This document shows positions 8,281 through 18,186 of a DNA stretch of 64,000 nucleotides, piece after piece. The stretch covers positions 310,001 through 374,000 of the forward strand of contig CBDFLD010000017.1 in the NCBI GenBank assembly GCA_965249005.1. The letters are read 5' to 3'. The notes below the pieces were generated by a model. That model ran no database searches, had not been told where the DNA came from, and saw only the letters and a list, made by a program, of their open reading frames with translations. The first letter of the stretch is position 1, and every line of letters starts with the position of its first letter. Both the position numbers and the translations under genes were made by a program. Origin of the DNA: CBDFLD01 sp965249005 (GTDB lineage Bacteria > Acidobacteriota > UBA6911).

Positions 8281-9836
8281 CAGTAGAGTTTAACAAACAA
8301 CGCGCAGATTTCGTCGATTGCTCGCCGAAGCCGACTCGTCGAAGGACTGGTCTTGTTGGCGAAGATCGTAAAGACCAGCTCTCGGCCGGAGTGTGTTGTC
8401 ATGTACCCGCACAGACTTGCGACTCCATCGAGCGAACCGGTTTTTCCTCGAATCGTACCCTTCAGCGAGCTTGATGACAGGCGGTGCTTCAATGTGCCGT
8501 CGGTGCCACTCACCGCCAAGGTTTCGCGAAATAGGTCGAAATACGGCCGTCCCATGAGATGGCGCAAAAGCGACGTCTGGAAGTGAGGAGAGAGGAGGTT
8601 CTCCCGCGACAGGCCGCTTCCGTCATACAAACAAATCCTGGCGATCTCGATTCCGATGTCCGACAGGAACTCTTTCGCCACTTGCAGCCCGGCAAGGTCC
8701 GTTCCCAGACCCTTGACCTCGGCCCCCACCGTGCGCAGCAGCAGTTCGGCGTGCAGGTTCCGGCTGGACTTGTTCAACAACTCCAAAGTAGCGGCCAGCG
8801 GAAGCGATACGTGCTCGGCAAGCAGCATCCGCCTCCGGCGAGAGTCCGGCGCCACATCGCCGTCATGTACGGTGCGGACCTTGCCGCTGATGGAAATGCC
8901 TTCTCGTGCGAGTTGGTCCTTCAGATACCAGGCTGCCGCCTCAGAGGGCTTCTCCAGCTTGATTAGTCGGCTGTAGCCTCGCCTGGACGCTGGAAGGTTC
9001 CCGGAGATGACGATTGTTTGCGTTCCTTTGATGAGGCGAGCCCCGAGCGACCGCTTCGACCCAGGGTTGCCTGTTGTTCCCAGGTTGCGTACGCGAAAGT
9101 ACGAATTCTGCGGTACCATCCAGACGCCAACCCGCTGTCCGTTCTTGCTGGCCTTGGCGTGCAACCAAAACGTGTTGTCGTAGAGACTCAACGCACTGAT
9201 GGTTGCGGCGTAACTCCTCTCCATGTCTTCGGCCGTCCAACCGTCGCCGAAGCTTGGGTATTCGAAATAACTATCGTCACCGACAACGTCGCCGTCGATT
9301 CGCCGAATTCCCATAACCCGCAATCGTTTCGCAAGCCCTTCGAGGGCCGGATCCAGCTCTCGCTCCGGGTCCAGTAGATTCGGATCTCCTCGGCCCACGA
9401 CGAAGAGGTTTCCCCGGATGATGCCGTCGGGTTGCACGGTTCCGTCTGTATAGACGCCCGTTCGGAAACGAAAGCCAGGTCCCAGTTTCTCCAGCGCCAC
9501 GGCGGTGGTCAGTACCTTGACTACAGAGGCGGGCTTGAACAGCTGTTCTGCATCCAAAGCAAACAAGACCCGATCATTGGCGGAATCCACCACTTCGATT
9601 CCCCATTGTGCGGAGCGAACCGATCGCTGCCCGAGGACCTGCCGCACTCGCTGTTGAAGGTCCTCTAGCGAAGCGGCGGCGACGTTTGAAGTACCTCCGG
9701 AAGAAAGCAGACTGGCGATGGACAGCAGTATCAGCCTTCGGACCTGCGACAGGAGGCCAGCCCTCAGGGTCGCGGGGGTGATCCGACTTGGCGCAAGCAT
9801 GAGCTGAAGGGTTGTTTCTCTGATGACCGTCGGCAT
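8280..9836 (-). CDS. dacB: D-alanyl-D-alanine carboxypeptidase/endopeptidase (PBP4, S13 family)
   Basis: Periplasmic low-molecular-weight penicillin-binding protein that trims or cleaves peptidoglycan cross-links. Catalytic motifs are present: SxxK as SVVK (about residues 104-107), the SxN-type motif in DGSGLSRENLL, and KTG in RGKTGSLDG near the C-terminus. A hydrophobic segment (LILLSIASLLSS, residues 35-46) preceded by arginines acts as signal peptide. The ATG at 9836 falls 16 bases after the panC stop. A TTG at 9869 would overlap panC, and an internal ATG at 9800 is also possible, so the start is uncertain. Confidence 0.9.
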   Translation of the reverse strand: MPTVIRETTLQLMLAPSRITPATLRAGLLSQVRRLILLSIASLLSSGGTSNVAAASLEDLQQRVRQVLGQRSVRSAQWGIEVVDSANDRVLFALDAEQLFKPASVVKVLTTAVALEKLGPGFRFRTGVYTDGTVQPDGIIRGNLFVVGRGDPNLLDPERELDPALEGLAKRLRVMGIRRIDGDVVGDDSYFEYPSFGDGWTAEDMERSYAATISALSLYDNTFWLHAKASKNGQRVGVWMVPQNSYFRVRNLGTTGNPGSKRSLGARLIKGTQTIVISGNLPASRRGYSRLIKLEKPSEAAAWYLKDQLAREGISISGKVRTVHDGDVAPDSRRRRMLLAEHVSLPLAATLELLNKSSRNLHAELLLRTVGAEVKGLGTDLAGLQVAKEFLSDIGIEIARICLYDGSGLSRENLLSPHFQTSLLRHLMGRPYFDLFRETLAVSGTDGTLKHRLSSSSLKGTIRGKTGSLDGVASLCGYMTTHSGRELVFTIFANKTSPSTSRLRRAIDEICALFVKLY

Positions 9837-9852
9837 ACTTACTAGATGCTTA

Positions 9853-10704
9853 CTAGGGGTTGGATGCAATCATGATCGAGTCGTTGAGGGAAGTGGTTCC
9901 GATCATGGCGCTTACCGCGATGATGGCCTTCCCCTGGACTTTCTGGATGGGACGAAGGTTGTCCGGGTCTGCAACGACGGCGTACTCCAGCTTCGCGTGC
10001 GTTTCGGTTGCCATGACTTTCTCTATGACCCGGGTCAGCTTACTGGATTTTGTCTCGCCCCCGGCAAACGCTTCCTCTGCGGCCTTCAAGCTTTCATAAA
10101 TAACCGCGGCTCCTAGTCGATCCGTCTCCTCGAGAAAGTAGTTCCTCGCCGCGTAGGCGAGGCCCGATGGATCCCGGACCACTGGAGCGACCACAACCTC
10201 CGTCGTTATGTTCATGTCACGCATCATCTTACGGAGAATCGATCCCTGCAGTGCATCTTTGTTCCCAAAGAAGATGAACGACGGTTGCGTGATGTTTAAA
10301 AGCTTCAAAATGCCCGTTGTCGTCCCGCGAAAATAGATGCTCCTGGGAAGCCCGGAGAGCTCTTCCCCGAAGGCTTCGACCGAGGCATAGGTTGAAAACG
10401 TTTCCGGATACATCTCTTCTTCCGGCGGCGCAAACACATAATCGACCTCCTCCCGGTGGAGCAGATCGACGTCTTTTGTGAAGTCTCGAGGATACCGGCG
10501 GTACTCATCTTCGCTGGGGAACTGGAGTCGATTTACAAAAATCGAGACAACCACCAAATCCGTCATTTTCCGGGCGGCTTTGATCAGACTGATGTGCCCG
10601 GGGTGAATCGCTCCCATGGTCGGAACCAGTCCGATCTTCTGTTCTTTCCCTGCAGCCTTGGCGCATTGTGCGGACATGTGAGAGATGCGGTGGATGATGT
10701 CCAT
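9853..10704 (-). CDS. panC: pantothenate synthetase (divergent PanC)
   Basis: Condenses pantoate with beta-alanine using ATP in pantothenate and CoA synthesis. The 283 residues align with PanC along the whole length: PTMGAIHPGHISLI at 28-41 with the ATP-binding HxGH, and FGNKD at 146-150. Several strongly conserved positions differ. NPxQF is NRLQF (58-62), RPGHFxGV is RSIYFRGT (121-128), and the DGLAxSSRN nucleotide loop is SGLAYAARN (180-188), losing both serines. It is preceded by the deoxynucleoside kinase and folK and followed by dacB. It may be a functional but divergent enzyme or one with altered specificity. Confidence 0.8.
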   Translation of the reverse strand: MDIIHRISHMSAQCAKAAGKEQKIGLVPTMGAIHPGHISLIKAARKMTDLVVVSIFVNRLQFPSEDEYRRYPRDFTKDVDLLHREEVDYVFAPPEEEMYPETFSTYASVEAFGEELSGLPRSIYFRGTTTGILKLLNITQPSFIFFGNKDALQGSILRKMMRDMNITTEVVVAPVVRDPSGLAYAARNYFLEETDRLGAAVIYESLKAAEEAFAGGETKSSKLTRVIEKVMATETHAKLEYAVVADPDNLRPIQKVQGKAIIAVSAMIGTTSLNDSIMIASNP

Positions 10705-10880
10705 AAGCTTGGCATGATAGCGGAATTGCTCGGACTGTCAACGGGATTGCTGGGTTCCGCCGCATTTGCCCTGGGGATCAAACATCCTGTAACTATTGCT
10801 GCTACAAGAGTAAGGCGAATAGAGAGGGAAGCGGCGCTGGCCGAGTCTTCGATCCGACGCGGGCAGAAACAGTGCTGGGT

Positions 10881-11519
10881 TCAGCGTTTCTGGACAGGAT
10901 GGTAATACTCGACTCCACGGACCTTTCCCGCCGCGATGCGTTGCATCAGGGCCTTCCGCTCTGCTGCGTTTTGGACGAAGTCGATCTCGGCGGTATTGAC
11001 GATGAGCAACGGTGAATCGGTGTAGTGATAAAAGAAGTGATCGTAAGCTTTACGGAGCTCTTCCAGATAGGAGTCCGATATTTTGGATTCGAAATCGACC
11101 TTTCGCCGATGAACCCGCTCGAGGAGGACTTCAGTGGGTGCCTGCAAATAGACGACAAGGTTTGGAACCGGCAACCATCCGCTTAGGCTCTCGAAGTACT
11201 TGTCATAGATCAGTATCTCCTGGTCGTCCAGATTCAGATAGGCAAAGATCTTGTCCCGCGCGAAAAGATAATCCGTGACCATCAGTGAGGCTTCGGCCTG
11301 ATCGTCCTTTATTCGCAATTGTTGCTCGAAGCGCGTGATCAAAAAGTACATTTGCGCCCGGAAAGCGGCACCCGGACGATCGTTGTAAAAATCAGCCAAA
11401 AAAGGGTTCTCGAAGACATCGAGGACGACCTCCGCGGCCAAGGAGTCTCTCAGGAACCCGGCCAGGGTTGTCTTTCCCACGCCGATCGGCCCCTCGATTG
11501 CTAGATAAGTTGCCGTCAC
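10881..11519 (-). CDS. deoxynucleoside kinase (dNK/dGK-type)
   Basis: ATP-dependent kinase salvaging deoxynucleosides. The P-loop GPIGVGKTT is at residues 9-17. FENPFLADFYND follows in the substrate region, and YLQAPTEVLLERVHRRKVDFE carries the arginine-rich lid seen in this family. At 212 residues it matches bacterial deoxyadenosine/deoxyguanosine kinases. Translation starts at GTG, which overlaps the folK stop in a GTGA arrangement. The folK-dNK-panC order recurs in several Gram-negative phyla. Base specificity cannot be assigned from sequence. Confidence 0.88.
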   Translation of the reverse strand: MTATYLAIEGPIGVGKTTLAGFLRDSLAAEVVLDVFENPFLADFYNDRPGAAFRAQMYFLITRFEQQLRIKDDQAEASLMVTDYLFARDKIFAYLNLDDQEILIYDKYFESLSGWLPVPNLVVYLQAPTEVLLERVHRRKVDFESKISDSYLEELRKAYDHFFYHYTDSPLLIVNTAEIDFVQNAAERKALMQRIAAGKVRGVEYYHPVQKR

Positions 11520-12052
11520 GGCTGCGCTCCATGGGGGAATACGCGGACAACCGACGAGTCTGGGCAGGTTTCAAGAAGGGCCCGAATAGACCGGCCGGCG
11601 ACCGGATGGATCACGTTCGGGGCGATCTCGACCAGCGCTTCGAGAACGAACCGGCGCTGGATCATTCGGGGATGGGGAATGATCAACTCCTCCTCATCCA
11701 TCACTCGATCCTCGTAAAGAAGTATGTCCAGATCCGCCGTTCTCGGAGCATTTCGCGTGGATCTTTGTCTCCCCAGCTTCTTCTCGATTCTGAGACAGTG
11801 ATGCAAGAGCTCGACCGGGCCCAGTCTCGTCCGCAACCTGGCGGCGGAATTCAGAAACCATGGCTGAGCGCCAGTCCCGACGGGTTCTGTTTCAAAGGTG
11901 CGCGAAAGAACCTCGATGACGGAGTCCTTATTCTGCAACAGAATCACGGCGCTGTCCAAGCAATCGGTTCTCGGTCCCAGATTCGATCCGAGTGAGAGGT
12001 AGGCAGTATTCCAGCCAAGGGCTCGCTCAACACTACCTTCACATCTTGGCAT
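11516..12052 (-). CDS. folK: 2-amino-4-hydroxy-6-hydroxymethyldihydropteridine pyrophosphokinase
   Basis: Transfers pyrophosphate from ATP to the pterin precursor in folate synthesis. It shows YLSLGSNLGPR near the N-terminus, the FETEPVG strand, PWFLNSAARL, the IEKKLGRQR basic loop and the signature RTADLDILLYED followed by IPHPRMIQRRFVLEAL. The ATG at 12052 has GGAG 6 bases upstream and gives 178 residues, close to the family norm. The frame is open 26 codons further up but that part shows no similarity to the family. The stop overlaps the dNK start by 3 bases. Confidence 0.93.
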   Translation of the reverse strand: MPRCEGSVERALGWNTAYLSLGSNLGPRTDCLDSAVILLQNKDSVIEVLSRTFETEPVGTGAQPWFLNSAARLRTRLGPVELLHHCLRIEKKLGRQRSTRNAPRTADLDILLYEDRVMDEEELIIPHPRMIQRRFVLEALVEIAPNVIHPVAGRSIRALLETCPDSSVVRVFPHGAQP

Positions 12053-12188
12053 CGCATCTCCACACCATCTTTGGCAGCGACTCAATTGCGAAATCCTCGA
12101 CGTAGGCTCGGCTACGCCTGTGGGTTTCACTCAATCGTCCCGGCCAAATCGGGCGCAAATCTGAGCGTGAGCTATTCTTGAACGAACC

Positions 12189-14465
12189 CTAATAATAGTA
12201 AGCCTCCGGCCGCCTGATATTTCCGAAATTCCCAATCCCTTTGAGATTGAAGGAAAAACTGATACGGCTCTCCGTGCGCAAACCGAGGTCAAACTGCTGA
12301 TACTGCAGGGATATCCCGCAACAGTCCCAGGCATAGTTGAAGTTGGTCTGGCTGTTGAGCAGTGCGGAGGTTTCGATGTTGTAGCTGATCGCCACATGAA
12401 GCGAAAGACCCCGGTTGGGTGAGCCATAGCCCACTTGTGTCTGGACATGGTTGTTTTTTGAGATCCCGGGCTCTAGTGTCTGGGTCCGGAAGTAGGTGCC
12501 CCCGAGAAACCACTTGTCTTTCTGCCACTCACTGGAAAGGCTCAAGTTGCGAAGGCCATGGAGCCGAGAATCGTAGTCCCCCCTGAGATCGAAGGCGAAT
12601 CCCGGTTGGGGGCGTACCCGGACAGATAGACTGCTCGGGGCCAACCGGCGCTGAATCGATGTCAAGGCGAGCCCCGTAACAGTATTCAGGGGGTAGAATA
12701 TGTTCGACTCTCCCGGCCGGAAGGCGCCTCCAAAGGTGGGATCGAAAAAGTACTTTTGCATCAAGCCAAAGGAGAGAAACTCGTACTGTTGAAACACGCC
12801 CGGGCTCGTTTCCCTGCTGCGGAAGATGCGGTTCATGACGCCGTACTCGATCTCATTGGTTTCGGCCATGGGATCGAGCTCGTCGAAACGAATGATCTCT
12901 CTCACATTGTTGGAGCCGTTGATTCGGCGATACGTGAACAAGGGCTCGACCGTGTGCTTGAATCTTCCAAACCAGGAGGAATCAAAGGATCTTTCGATCG
13001 TGGGAGGCCGCAGGTCGAGGGTAAACGTCATGAATTGCCGGTGGAGGCTTTCCGGCACGACCTTAAGTTCGGGGTCCTCGATGAGCCGCGCGGAATAGTA
13101 CGTCTGTCGAAAACCAAGGGAAGGGTACAGCGAGAACCCCGCAAAGGCAGGGAGGTCGACAGAGAAGCTGGGATACAGGTCCAACCGCTGGACGATATTG
13201 GGAGTTTCCACGAATCGATCTTTTCGCGACAGGCCGTCCGCGGAGGTCTCGAGCTCGAAGATGAACGGGGTTCGTCCCAAGCGCTGACCCAGGATGCGAA
13301 AGCCCAGGGCGGGCGATTTGCGTATGACCACCGAGCGCTCCGGAAATATGACCTCGTCCCGGACGAATGCGCCGTTGATCGAGTAGCTTTGCTGATTGCC
13401 GCTCAAGAAGAGCACCGAGCGCTCCTCAGGAACCGTCGCCGTGCGGAAGGAGTCCGAAAAGGCCTGGCGAAAGGCAAAGTTCGTCGTGGCGTTGACGCTA
13501 GCCACCCCTCGGAAGCCGTTGGGAAGTTCCGTGTCGGCATCCGCGATGAAGTGCACCCCGCCCTGATCCAATCGATCGTTGATTCCATAGGCCTGAATGT
13601 ACATCCGCGACTGCTCGTTGGGGCGAGCGCGGAAAATCCCGCCTAGCGCCAGTCCGCGCTCCGTGAAGTAATCGCCCCAGACCGTTGCGTCGTAGCTGTT
13701 GCCCAGGGTTTGGAAATAACCCAACGAGAACGAGCTACCTCTCGAGGAGGAGGATCCGTAGTGAAACGGCAAAAACCCGCTGCTGCGTTTCTTGCTTTCC
13801 AGCGGGAGTACAGCATAGGGGGTGTACAGGACCGGGATTCCCTTGATTCTGAATATCGCATGCTTCAGCTTCGCCGTTCCATCGATTCTTATTTTCGCGC
13901 CGGACATGCGGAAGGACCATTTTGGAGTGCGATCCTGGCAGGCGGTGATCATGCCCGAGTCGATGGTGTACGTATCCGGGCCAAGCTTGTAAAGCGTCTT
14001 CCCCTCGATCAGAAATTCGTTGTCGGTAAACCCCGAGACGTTGAAAAAGCGGCCTGTTTCCGTAGCGAAATTGAACTCCGCCCGCGTGCATCGATACCAT
14101 TGTGTCCCCTGATGGAAGCGTGTATCTCCCGTGGCAACGACTTCCTGGGTCGCCTCGTCGTAGTCGACCTCGCTTGCCGTGATCATCATATCTTGATAGA
14201 GGATTTCGACATTCCCGGTGGCCCGGTATACGGTCTGCGTGATTCTCTCTTGATGGTCCGACAGGAGCACGAGGGTGCCATCCTGATAGGGAATCTCGGT
14301 CCGTACGCGAGGCTGCTGGATCGTGGATTTCTTCTCCGCCTGGAAAGCGCACAGGTGCAGCGGATAGAGGCCGTACAGTAGAAGATTCGATAGAATAGCC
14401 ACACAGACTCCCCATCGGCGCGTTACCAGGTGGCAGGCATCTGCGGCTGAGGGGAGGTTGGGCAT
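12189..14465 (-). CDS. lptD: LPS-assembly protein LptD (OstA)
   Basis: Outer-membrane beta-barrel that, with LptE, inserts lipopolysaccharide into the outer leaflet. The 758 residues start with a hydrophobic export segment (about 19-41). An OstA/LptA-like jellyroll domain follows (about 55-190, with ITASEVDYDEATQEVVATGDTRF). The barrel then begins around IKGIPVLYTPYAVLPLE, and the chain ends in aromatic residues (EAYYY), as barrel proteins do. It proves a Gram-negative envelope with an Lpt pathway. It is transcribed towards folK with a 136-base gap. Confidence 0.93.
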   Translation of the reverse strand: MPNLPSAADACHLVTRRWGVCVAILSNLLLYGLYPLHLCAFQAEKKSTIQQPRVRTEIPYQDGTLVLLSDHQERITQTVYRATGNVEILYQDMMITASEVDYDEATQEVVATGDTRFHQGTQWYRCTRAEFNFATETGRFFNVSGFTDNEFLIEGKTLYKLGPDTYTIDSGMITACQDRTPKWSFRMSGAKIRIDGTAKLKHAIFRIKGIPVLYTPYAVLPLESKKRSSGFLPFHYGSSSSRGSSFSLGYFQTLGNSYDATVWGDYFTERGLALGGIFRARPNEQSRMYIQAYGINDRLDQGGVHFIADADTELPNGFRGVASVNATTNFAFRQAFSDSFRTATVPEERSVLFLSGNQQSYSINGAFVRDEVIFPERSVVIRKSPALGFRILGQRLGRTPFIFELETSADGLSRKDRFVETPNIVQRLDLYPSFSVDLPAFAGFSLYPSLGFRQTYYSARLIEDPELKVVPESLHRQFMTFTLDLRPPTIERSFDSSWFGRFKHTVEPLFTYRRINGSNNVREIIRFDELDPMAETNEIEYGVMNRIFRSRETSPGVFQQYEFLSFGLMQKYFFDPTFGGAFRPGESNIFYPLNTVTGLALTSIQRRLAPSSLSVRVRPQPGFAFDLRGDYDSRLHGLRNLSLSSEWQKDKWFLGGTYFRTQTLEPGISKNNHVQTQVGYGSPNRGLSLHVAISYNIETSALLNSQTNFNYAWDCCGISLQYQQFDLGLRTESRISFSFNLKGIGNFGNIRRPEAYYY

Positions 14466-14483
14466 GATGGTTACCGCAGGTCG

Positions 14484-14511
14484 GGAAAAAAGGCCGCGCC
14501 CCGGAGGGCGT
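14484..14511 (-). terminator. probable terminator between the CehA-type gene and lptD
   Basis: Read on the minus strand after the CehA stop, a GC hairpin (GCCC-TCC-GGGGC) is followed closely by GGCC and a run of six T. A second GC-rich palindrome (CCCAGGGG/CCCCGGG, 14523-14542) lies just before it. Together they could separate the upstream hydrolase gene from lptD. Confidence 0.45.
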
Positions 14512-14555
14512 CCAAAGAATGGCCCAGGGGCTCATCCCCGGGTCCCAAAGACGAT

Positions 14556-16313
14556 TCAATCCAATATGTTGGTGCCACCCATTCTTTCGAGGTATTGATT
14601 CTCGGACTCGCGGATTGTTTCAATCAAAGCACTGCGGTTGGCGCGAAGCAGCTCGATGGAAACACCATCCAGCGAGGGACCGAAACCCTCGTCCGCCAGC
14701 TCGAGAATGCGACCGCTGCGGACGACTTGCTCGAAATCGCGAAGGCGTGCAAGCCACGCCCAGGTCGCGGCGCGCCCCTCTGGGCCCTGCTGCAGCGTTG
14801 GCTTTCCCGGAATCGTGACATAGATCGGACTGCTGTGGGCCAGGGATGGGGCGATGTGCCGATCCCCGCCGGGTGGACCGGAGTGCGCGGGTTGACGCAT
14901 GAGCGGTGACGGAATCACCAGCCCGACTTTCCGCCCTGATGCCCGCAGCGCGAGCCAGCATGCGCTGTCTATCCGGTACCGAATTCTAAAACGGATCTCA
15001 TTGGCATCACCTTCCCTCTCGAAACGCGCCACAACTTCGGCGTTGCGAATCAACTCGAGCTTTTGGACGTCATCACGGTCAGAGTCGAAGCGTACCGAAC
15101 CCTCGATCCATAGGTCGCGCGGCTCCTCGAGTGATAAGGGCTCGCCCATGCCGGCGTCCCCGGCGCGAAACTCCAGCAACGGGCCGTTGGTTACAAACAC
15201 ACGCCCGCGGCGGACGCTGCTGAGCCATGACTCGAAGGAGTAGGGCGGGTCGACCTTCGCGTAAAACCGCTCCCATCCCGGGATTGGGCCCACGGGGTAA
15301 TCCGTACCTGCAAGTGGCACCACCTGGAAGCCGCTGTTCAGTGCCAGATACCACACCGAGTAATCCGCTATGTTTAATTGCAGCACCTCGATGAAGTCTA
15401 CCAGGCCGGTCGGGAGGTCCAGCGCCAGTCCGTTCTGAGCGTGGAACCAGGTCCCCTGGTGAGCGTACCCATTGACGGTTCCGTCGCTCTTACCCTGCTC
15501 GAAGGCAAGCCGATAAAGAAGATACTTGTCAGGCAGGTGGATGGCGCGCTTCGTTCCCAACATGATCGTATGGCCAAGAAACGGTGTGCGCGGATTCTCC
15601 AGACCGGAGGCCAGGATGTATTTGTCACGTTGATAGACGCCCAGGTCGCCATGGGCATACTGGATGGCATTGTGGAAGTGGCGAGAGTGGCCCCACTGAA
15701 GAAGGTTCGCGACATGGATATCCTCTGCTTGCATCCATTTCAGAAAGTGGCCGTTGATCTCGGGGGTTGGACGAGGAAGGTGTACGTGGGCATCGGCACT
15801 GTACCACCCCGCGGAGGGCATGTCGGCCCAGCGGGAGAGTCTCAGCTCGATCGTCGATTCCTGGCCGTCCTGGACCTCGATCTGGCGGGAGACCGCTTTG
15901 TATTCGATGCCTTTGACGACACGGATTCGATAACTGCCAACCGGGAGCGCGAGCGTGCATTTCCCGAATGTATAGAACTGATCACTCTTGGTGTAGGCGT
16001 TGCGGATGCGCCGACGCAGTGTCGCGAGATACGCGTCTGGGCCGTCGAACTCTAGAGGTTCCTCTTTGTTGTCCAGGGATGCGATGCCGACACGCATGGC
16101 ATCCTCGGCCACGTGGTAGCTCCCGTCAGCCCCAAGGACCTCCACTCGCGCCGGAGTCATTTTGTTTGTTGAGCTGTCAATGGTAACAAGACGGACATTG
16201 CCAATTGGGCCGGTGGACTCTTGAAAATTTGCCGCGGTCAGCGAAAGCGTAATTGCGAAGACGAGAAACCATGACGCGCGAAACCCTATTCTTGAGCGCA
16301 AGAACCGTTGCAT
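14556..16313 (-). CDS. CehA/McbA-family exported metallohydrolase (intact copy)
   Basis: PHP-like metal-dependent hydrolase of the family that includes the carbaryl hydrolases CehA and McbA. A signal peptide (WFLVFAITLSLTAA) and a beta-sandwich lead-in are followed by the metal-site motif SADAHVHLP near residue 205, HFLKWMQAEDIHVANLLQW, a further His in NGYAHQGTW and Asp in LAGTDYP. The C-terminal part carries FVTNGPLLEFRAG. The ATG at 16313 gives 585 residues; a TTG 12 codons upstream is an alternative start. A second, broken copy lies at 21.2-23.4 kb. The natural substrate is unknown. Confidence 0.8.
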   Translation of the reverse strand: MQRFLRSRIGFRASWFLVFAITLSLTAANFQESTGPIGNVRLVTIDSSTNKMTPARVEVLGADGSYHVAEDAMRVGIASLDNKEEPLEFDGPDAYLATLRRRIRNAYTKSDQFYTFGKCTLALPVGSYRIRVVKGIEYKAVSRQIEVQDGQESTIELRLSRWADMPSAGWYSADAHVHLPRPTPEINGHFLKWMQAEDIHVANLLQWGHSRHFHNAIQYAHGDLGVYQRDKYILASGLENPRTPFLGHTIMLGTKRAIHLPDKYLLYRLAFEQGKSDGTVNGYAHQGTWFHAQNGLALDLPTGLVDFIEVLQLNIADYSVWYLALNSGFQVVPLAGTDYPVGPIPGWERFYAKVDPPYSFESWLSSVRRGRVFVTNGPLLEFRAGDAGMGEPLSLEEPRDLWIEGSVRFDSDRDDVQKLELIRNAEVVARFEREGDANEIRFRIRYRIDSACWLALRASGRKVGLVIPSPLMRQPAHSGPPGGDRHIAPSLAHSSPIYVTIPGKPTLQQGPEGRAATWAWLARLRDFEQVVRSGRILELADEGFGPSLDGVSIELLRANRSALIETIRESENQYLERMGGTNILD

Positions 16314-16700
16314 TACACGGATGCTACAAAAGGGTTTTGTGGTATGCAAGCCGGCAACCCCGGCAGGGTTCTCAACATCAGAGTTAGCCGGTCCCTGCTT
16401 AATCCTCCCAGTACTCTTCAGTCCCTAAGGCTTGAACGAGTGGCGGTGACCCAGGCGTGCGGATAGACAACACGTAGACCGCGTTTTGAGTTGAAGTTTG
16501 TTTGCCAGTGTTGATTTGTACCATGGACTTTTTTCGCGTCGGTGGTGACGGAAAAAAGTTGTCAAGGGGGAAAAGCGATTTTATTGATCTTTTTCTTGGG
16601 GCATGGTGCTGAAGGTGCTCGTCGAACTTATGTCCATACTAGGCCAGCATACGCTCCCGTTGTACCGGTGCCTTTCTCAAACCAAGCGCGAGCCCTTACT
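16314..16700. other. intergenic stretch with a symmetric hairpin
   Basis: About 390 bases between two minus-strand genes. I see no convincing gene. It contains a strong inverted repeat at 16527-16559 (described separately); otherwise it is featureless by eye. Confidence 0.5.
16527..16559. terminator. symmetric A/T-flanked hairpin
   Basis: ACTTTTTTC-G-CGTC, loop GGTGGT, then GACG-GAAAAAAGT: a 13-bp stem with one bulge, carrying T-rich and A-rich arms so it could terminate transcription in either direction. It lies 142 bases beyond the stop of the decayed sulfatase gene, whose transcript runs towards it. Confidence 0.5.
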
Positions 16701-18134
16701 CTACCGATGGGTCAAAGTCGTGGGCATTTCAACCCAACCAGAGGGACGAGTGTTCCCACCGACGGTTTTTGTTTGCGCATCTCCCAAATCCTTGCGAGCT
16801 TGCTCCGCCAGTGCCTGAAGCCGCTGGACCACCGCTGGATGCCGGTCGGCGACGTTAGTGGTTTCACCGGAATCGACCTCAAGATCGTAAAGCTCGATGC
16901 TCGCGGGAAAGTCTGTTTCGTAGCGGCCGATGGGCTGAAAACCCAGGTGCAGCTTCCATCTACCGGACCGGACGGCCTCCAATGAGCCCATATAATAGTA
17001 ATAGAACCGGTCGTGCGGGCTTTGCGCACCCGATTCGCCGGACATGAGAGGCCAGACATCCTTCCCGTCGATTATCCGGTCCGTAGGCGGAGATGTCCCG
17101 GCGAGTTTAGCCAATGTCGGCATGAGATCCATTGAGGTAGCCAGCGCGTCACACACGGCACCCGCAGGAACGCGTCCGGGCCAGCGCATAATAAAAGGCA
17201 CTCGCATCCCACCCTCCCAGGTGCCCCCGAGAACCCCCCGCAACGGCAAGTTACTTCCACCGAAAGATCATCCCCAGGCACCGTTGTCGGATGTAAAAAC
17301 CACAAGAGTGCGGCTGTCGATCTCGAGATCTTTGAGAACGTCCAGAATACGGCCCGTGGACCAGTCGATTTCTTCGACGGCATCACAATAGATTCCATTG
17401 GCGCTCTTGTCCCTGAACTCGTCACTGGCATGCACCGGATAGTGGGGCATGCTATGGGCGAGATACAAGAAGAAGGGGCCGTCCTTGTGCTGGCTGATAA
17501 AGTCGATCGCTTTTTGGGTGTATCGACGGGTGATGAGAGCCAGGTCGGGTTCTGTCTCGATCACCTCTTCGTTTTGGAGCAAGGGGAGCGGTGGGTAACC
17601 AACTTTTGGATAGGCGTACCTACCCATATCCACAGAGTAGGGTATCCCAAAATAGGAGTCGAAACCTTGACGCGTAGGTAGAAAGACCGCCTGATCACCC
17701 AGGTGCCACTTGCCGACGATCGCCGTGATATAGCCTTGCTGCTTGAGCAGCTCAGCAATTGTGATCTCGCTCGGGCTCAAGCCGCGCCGACTTCCGGGAA
17801 ACAAGACAAATCTACCGTCCTCGTTCTCCTGCAGTCCGATCCGAGCGGGATAGCACCCGGTCATCAGAGCTGCCCGAGACGGACTACAGACACTACTGGC
17901 AACGTAGAAGTTGGTCAACTTGATCCCTTCCGTAGCCATTCGGTCGAGGTTCGGTGTTCGGTTCTCGGTGGACCCAAACGGATCGATGTCGCCGTAGCCG
18001 AGGTTGTCGCTGAGAATAACAATGAAGTTAGGGGATGGCTCCTTCTCGACCAAGGATCCTGAGTTGGGAGACTGACACGCCAGACAAATCAGAAGCGCGA
18101 AAGAGCACACCGATGGTGTTCTCCGAAAGGTCAT
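16701..18134 (-). pseudogene. sulfatase, lipoprotein type, with in-frame TGA
   Basis: Formylglycine-dependent sulfatase. A lipoprotein signal ends in LICLAC (residues 15-20), and the modification motif CSPSR is at 83-87 in the expected context VCSPSRAALMTGCYPAR. Metal-binding PNFIVILSDNLGYGD and TSDNGAWG are also present. Codon 289 is TGA (17268-17270); the same frame then continues without a break through GGSNLPLR, TWEGGMRVPFI and LYDLEVDSGE to a natural stop at 16701. Homologues read through this point, often with a basic or small residue, so a single nonsense change (for example CGA to TGA) has split the gene. Selenocysteine is unlikely because TGA is an ordinary stop elsewhere in the window. 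Confidence 0.8.
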
Positions 18135-18186
18135 GGACAAACTCCTGACTTCCCGTGCGACGAACCTACCGGACATCATACTCTCG

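Noticed and set aside
12756..13646. A 296-codon plus-strand frame
   Set aside because: Antisense to lptD with no family resemblance.
17268..17270. TGA in the sulfatase as selenocysteine or recoding
   Set aside because: No SECIS-like hairpin is evident just downstream, the site is not a catalytic Cys position, and TGA ends many intact genes here.
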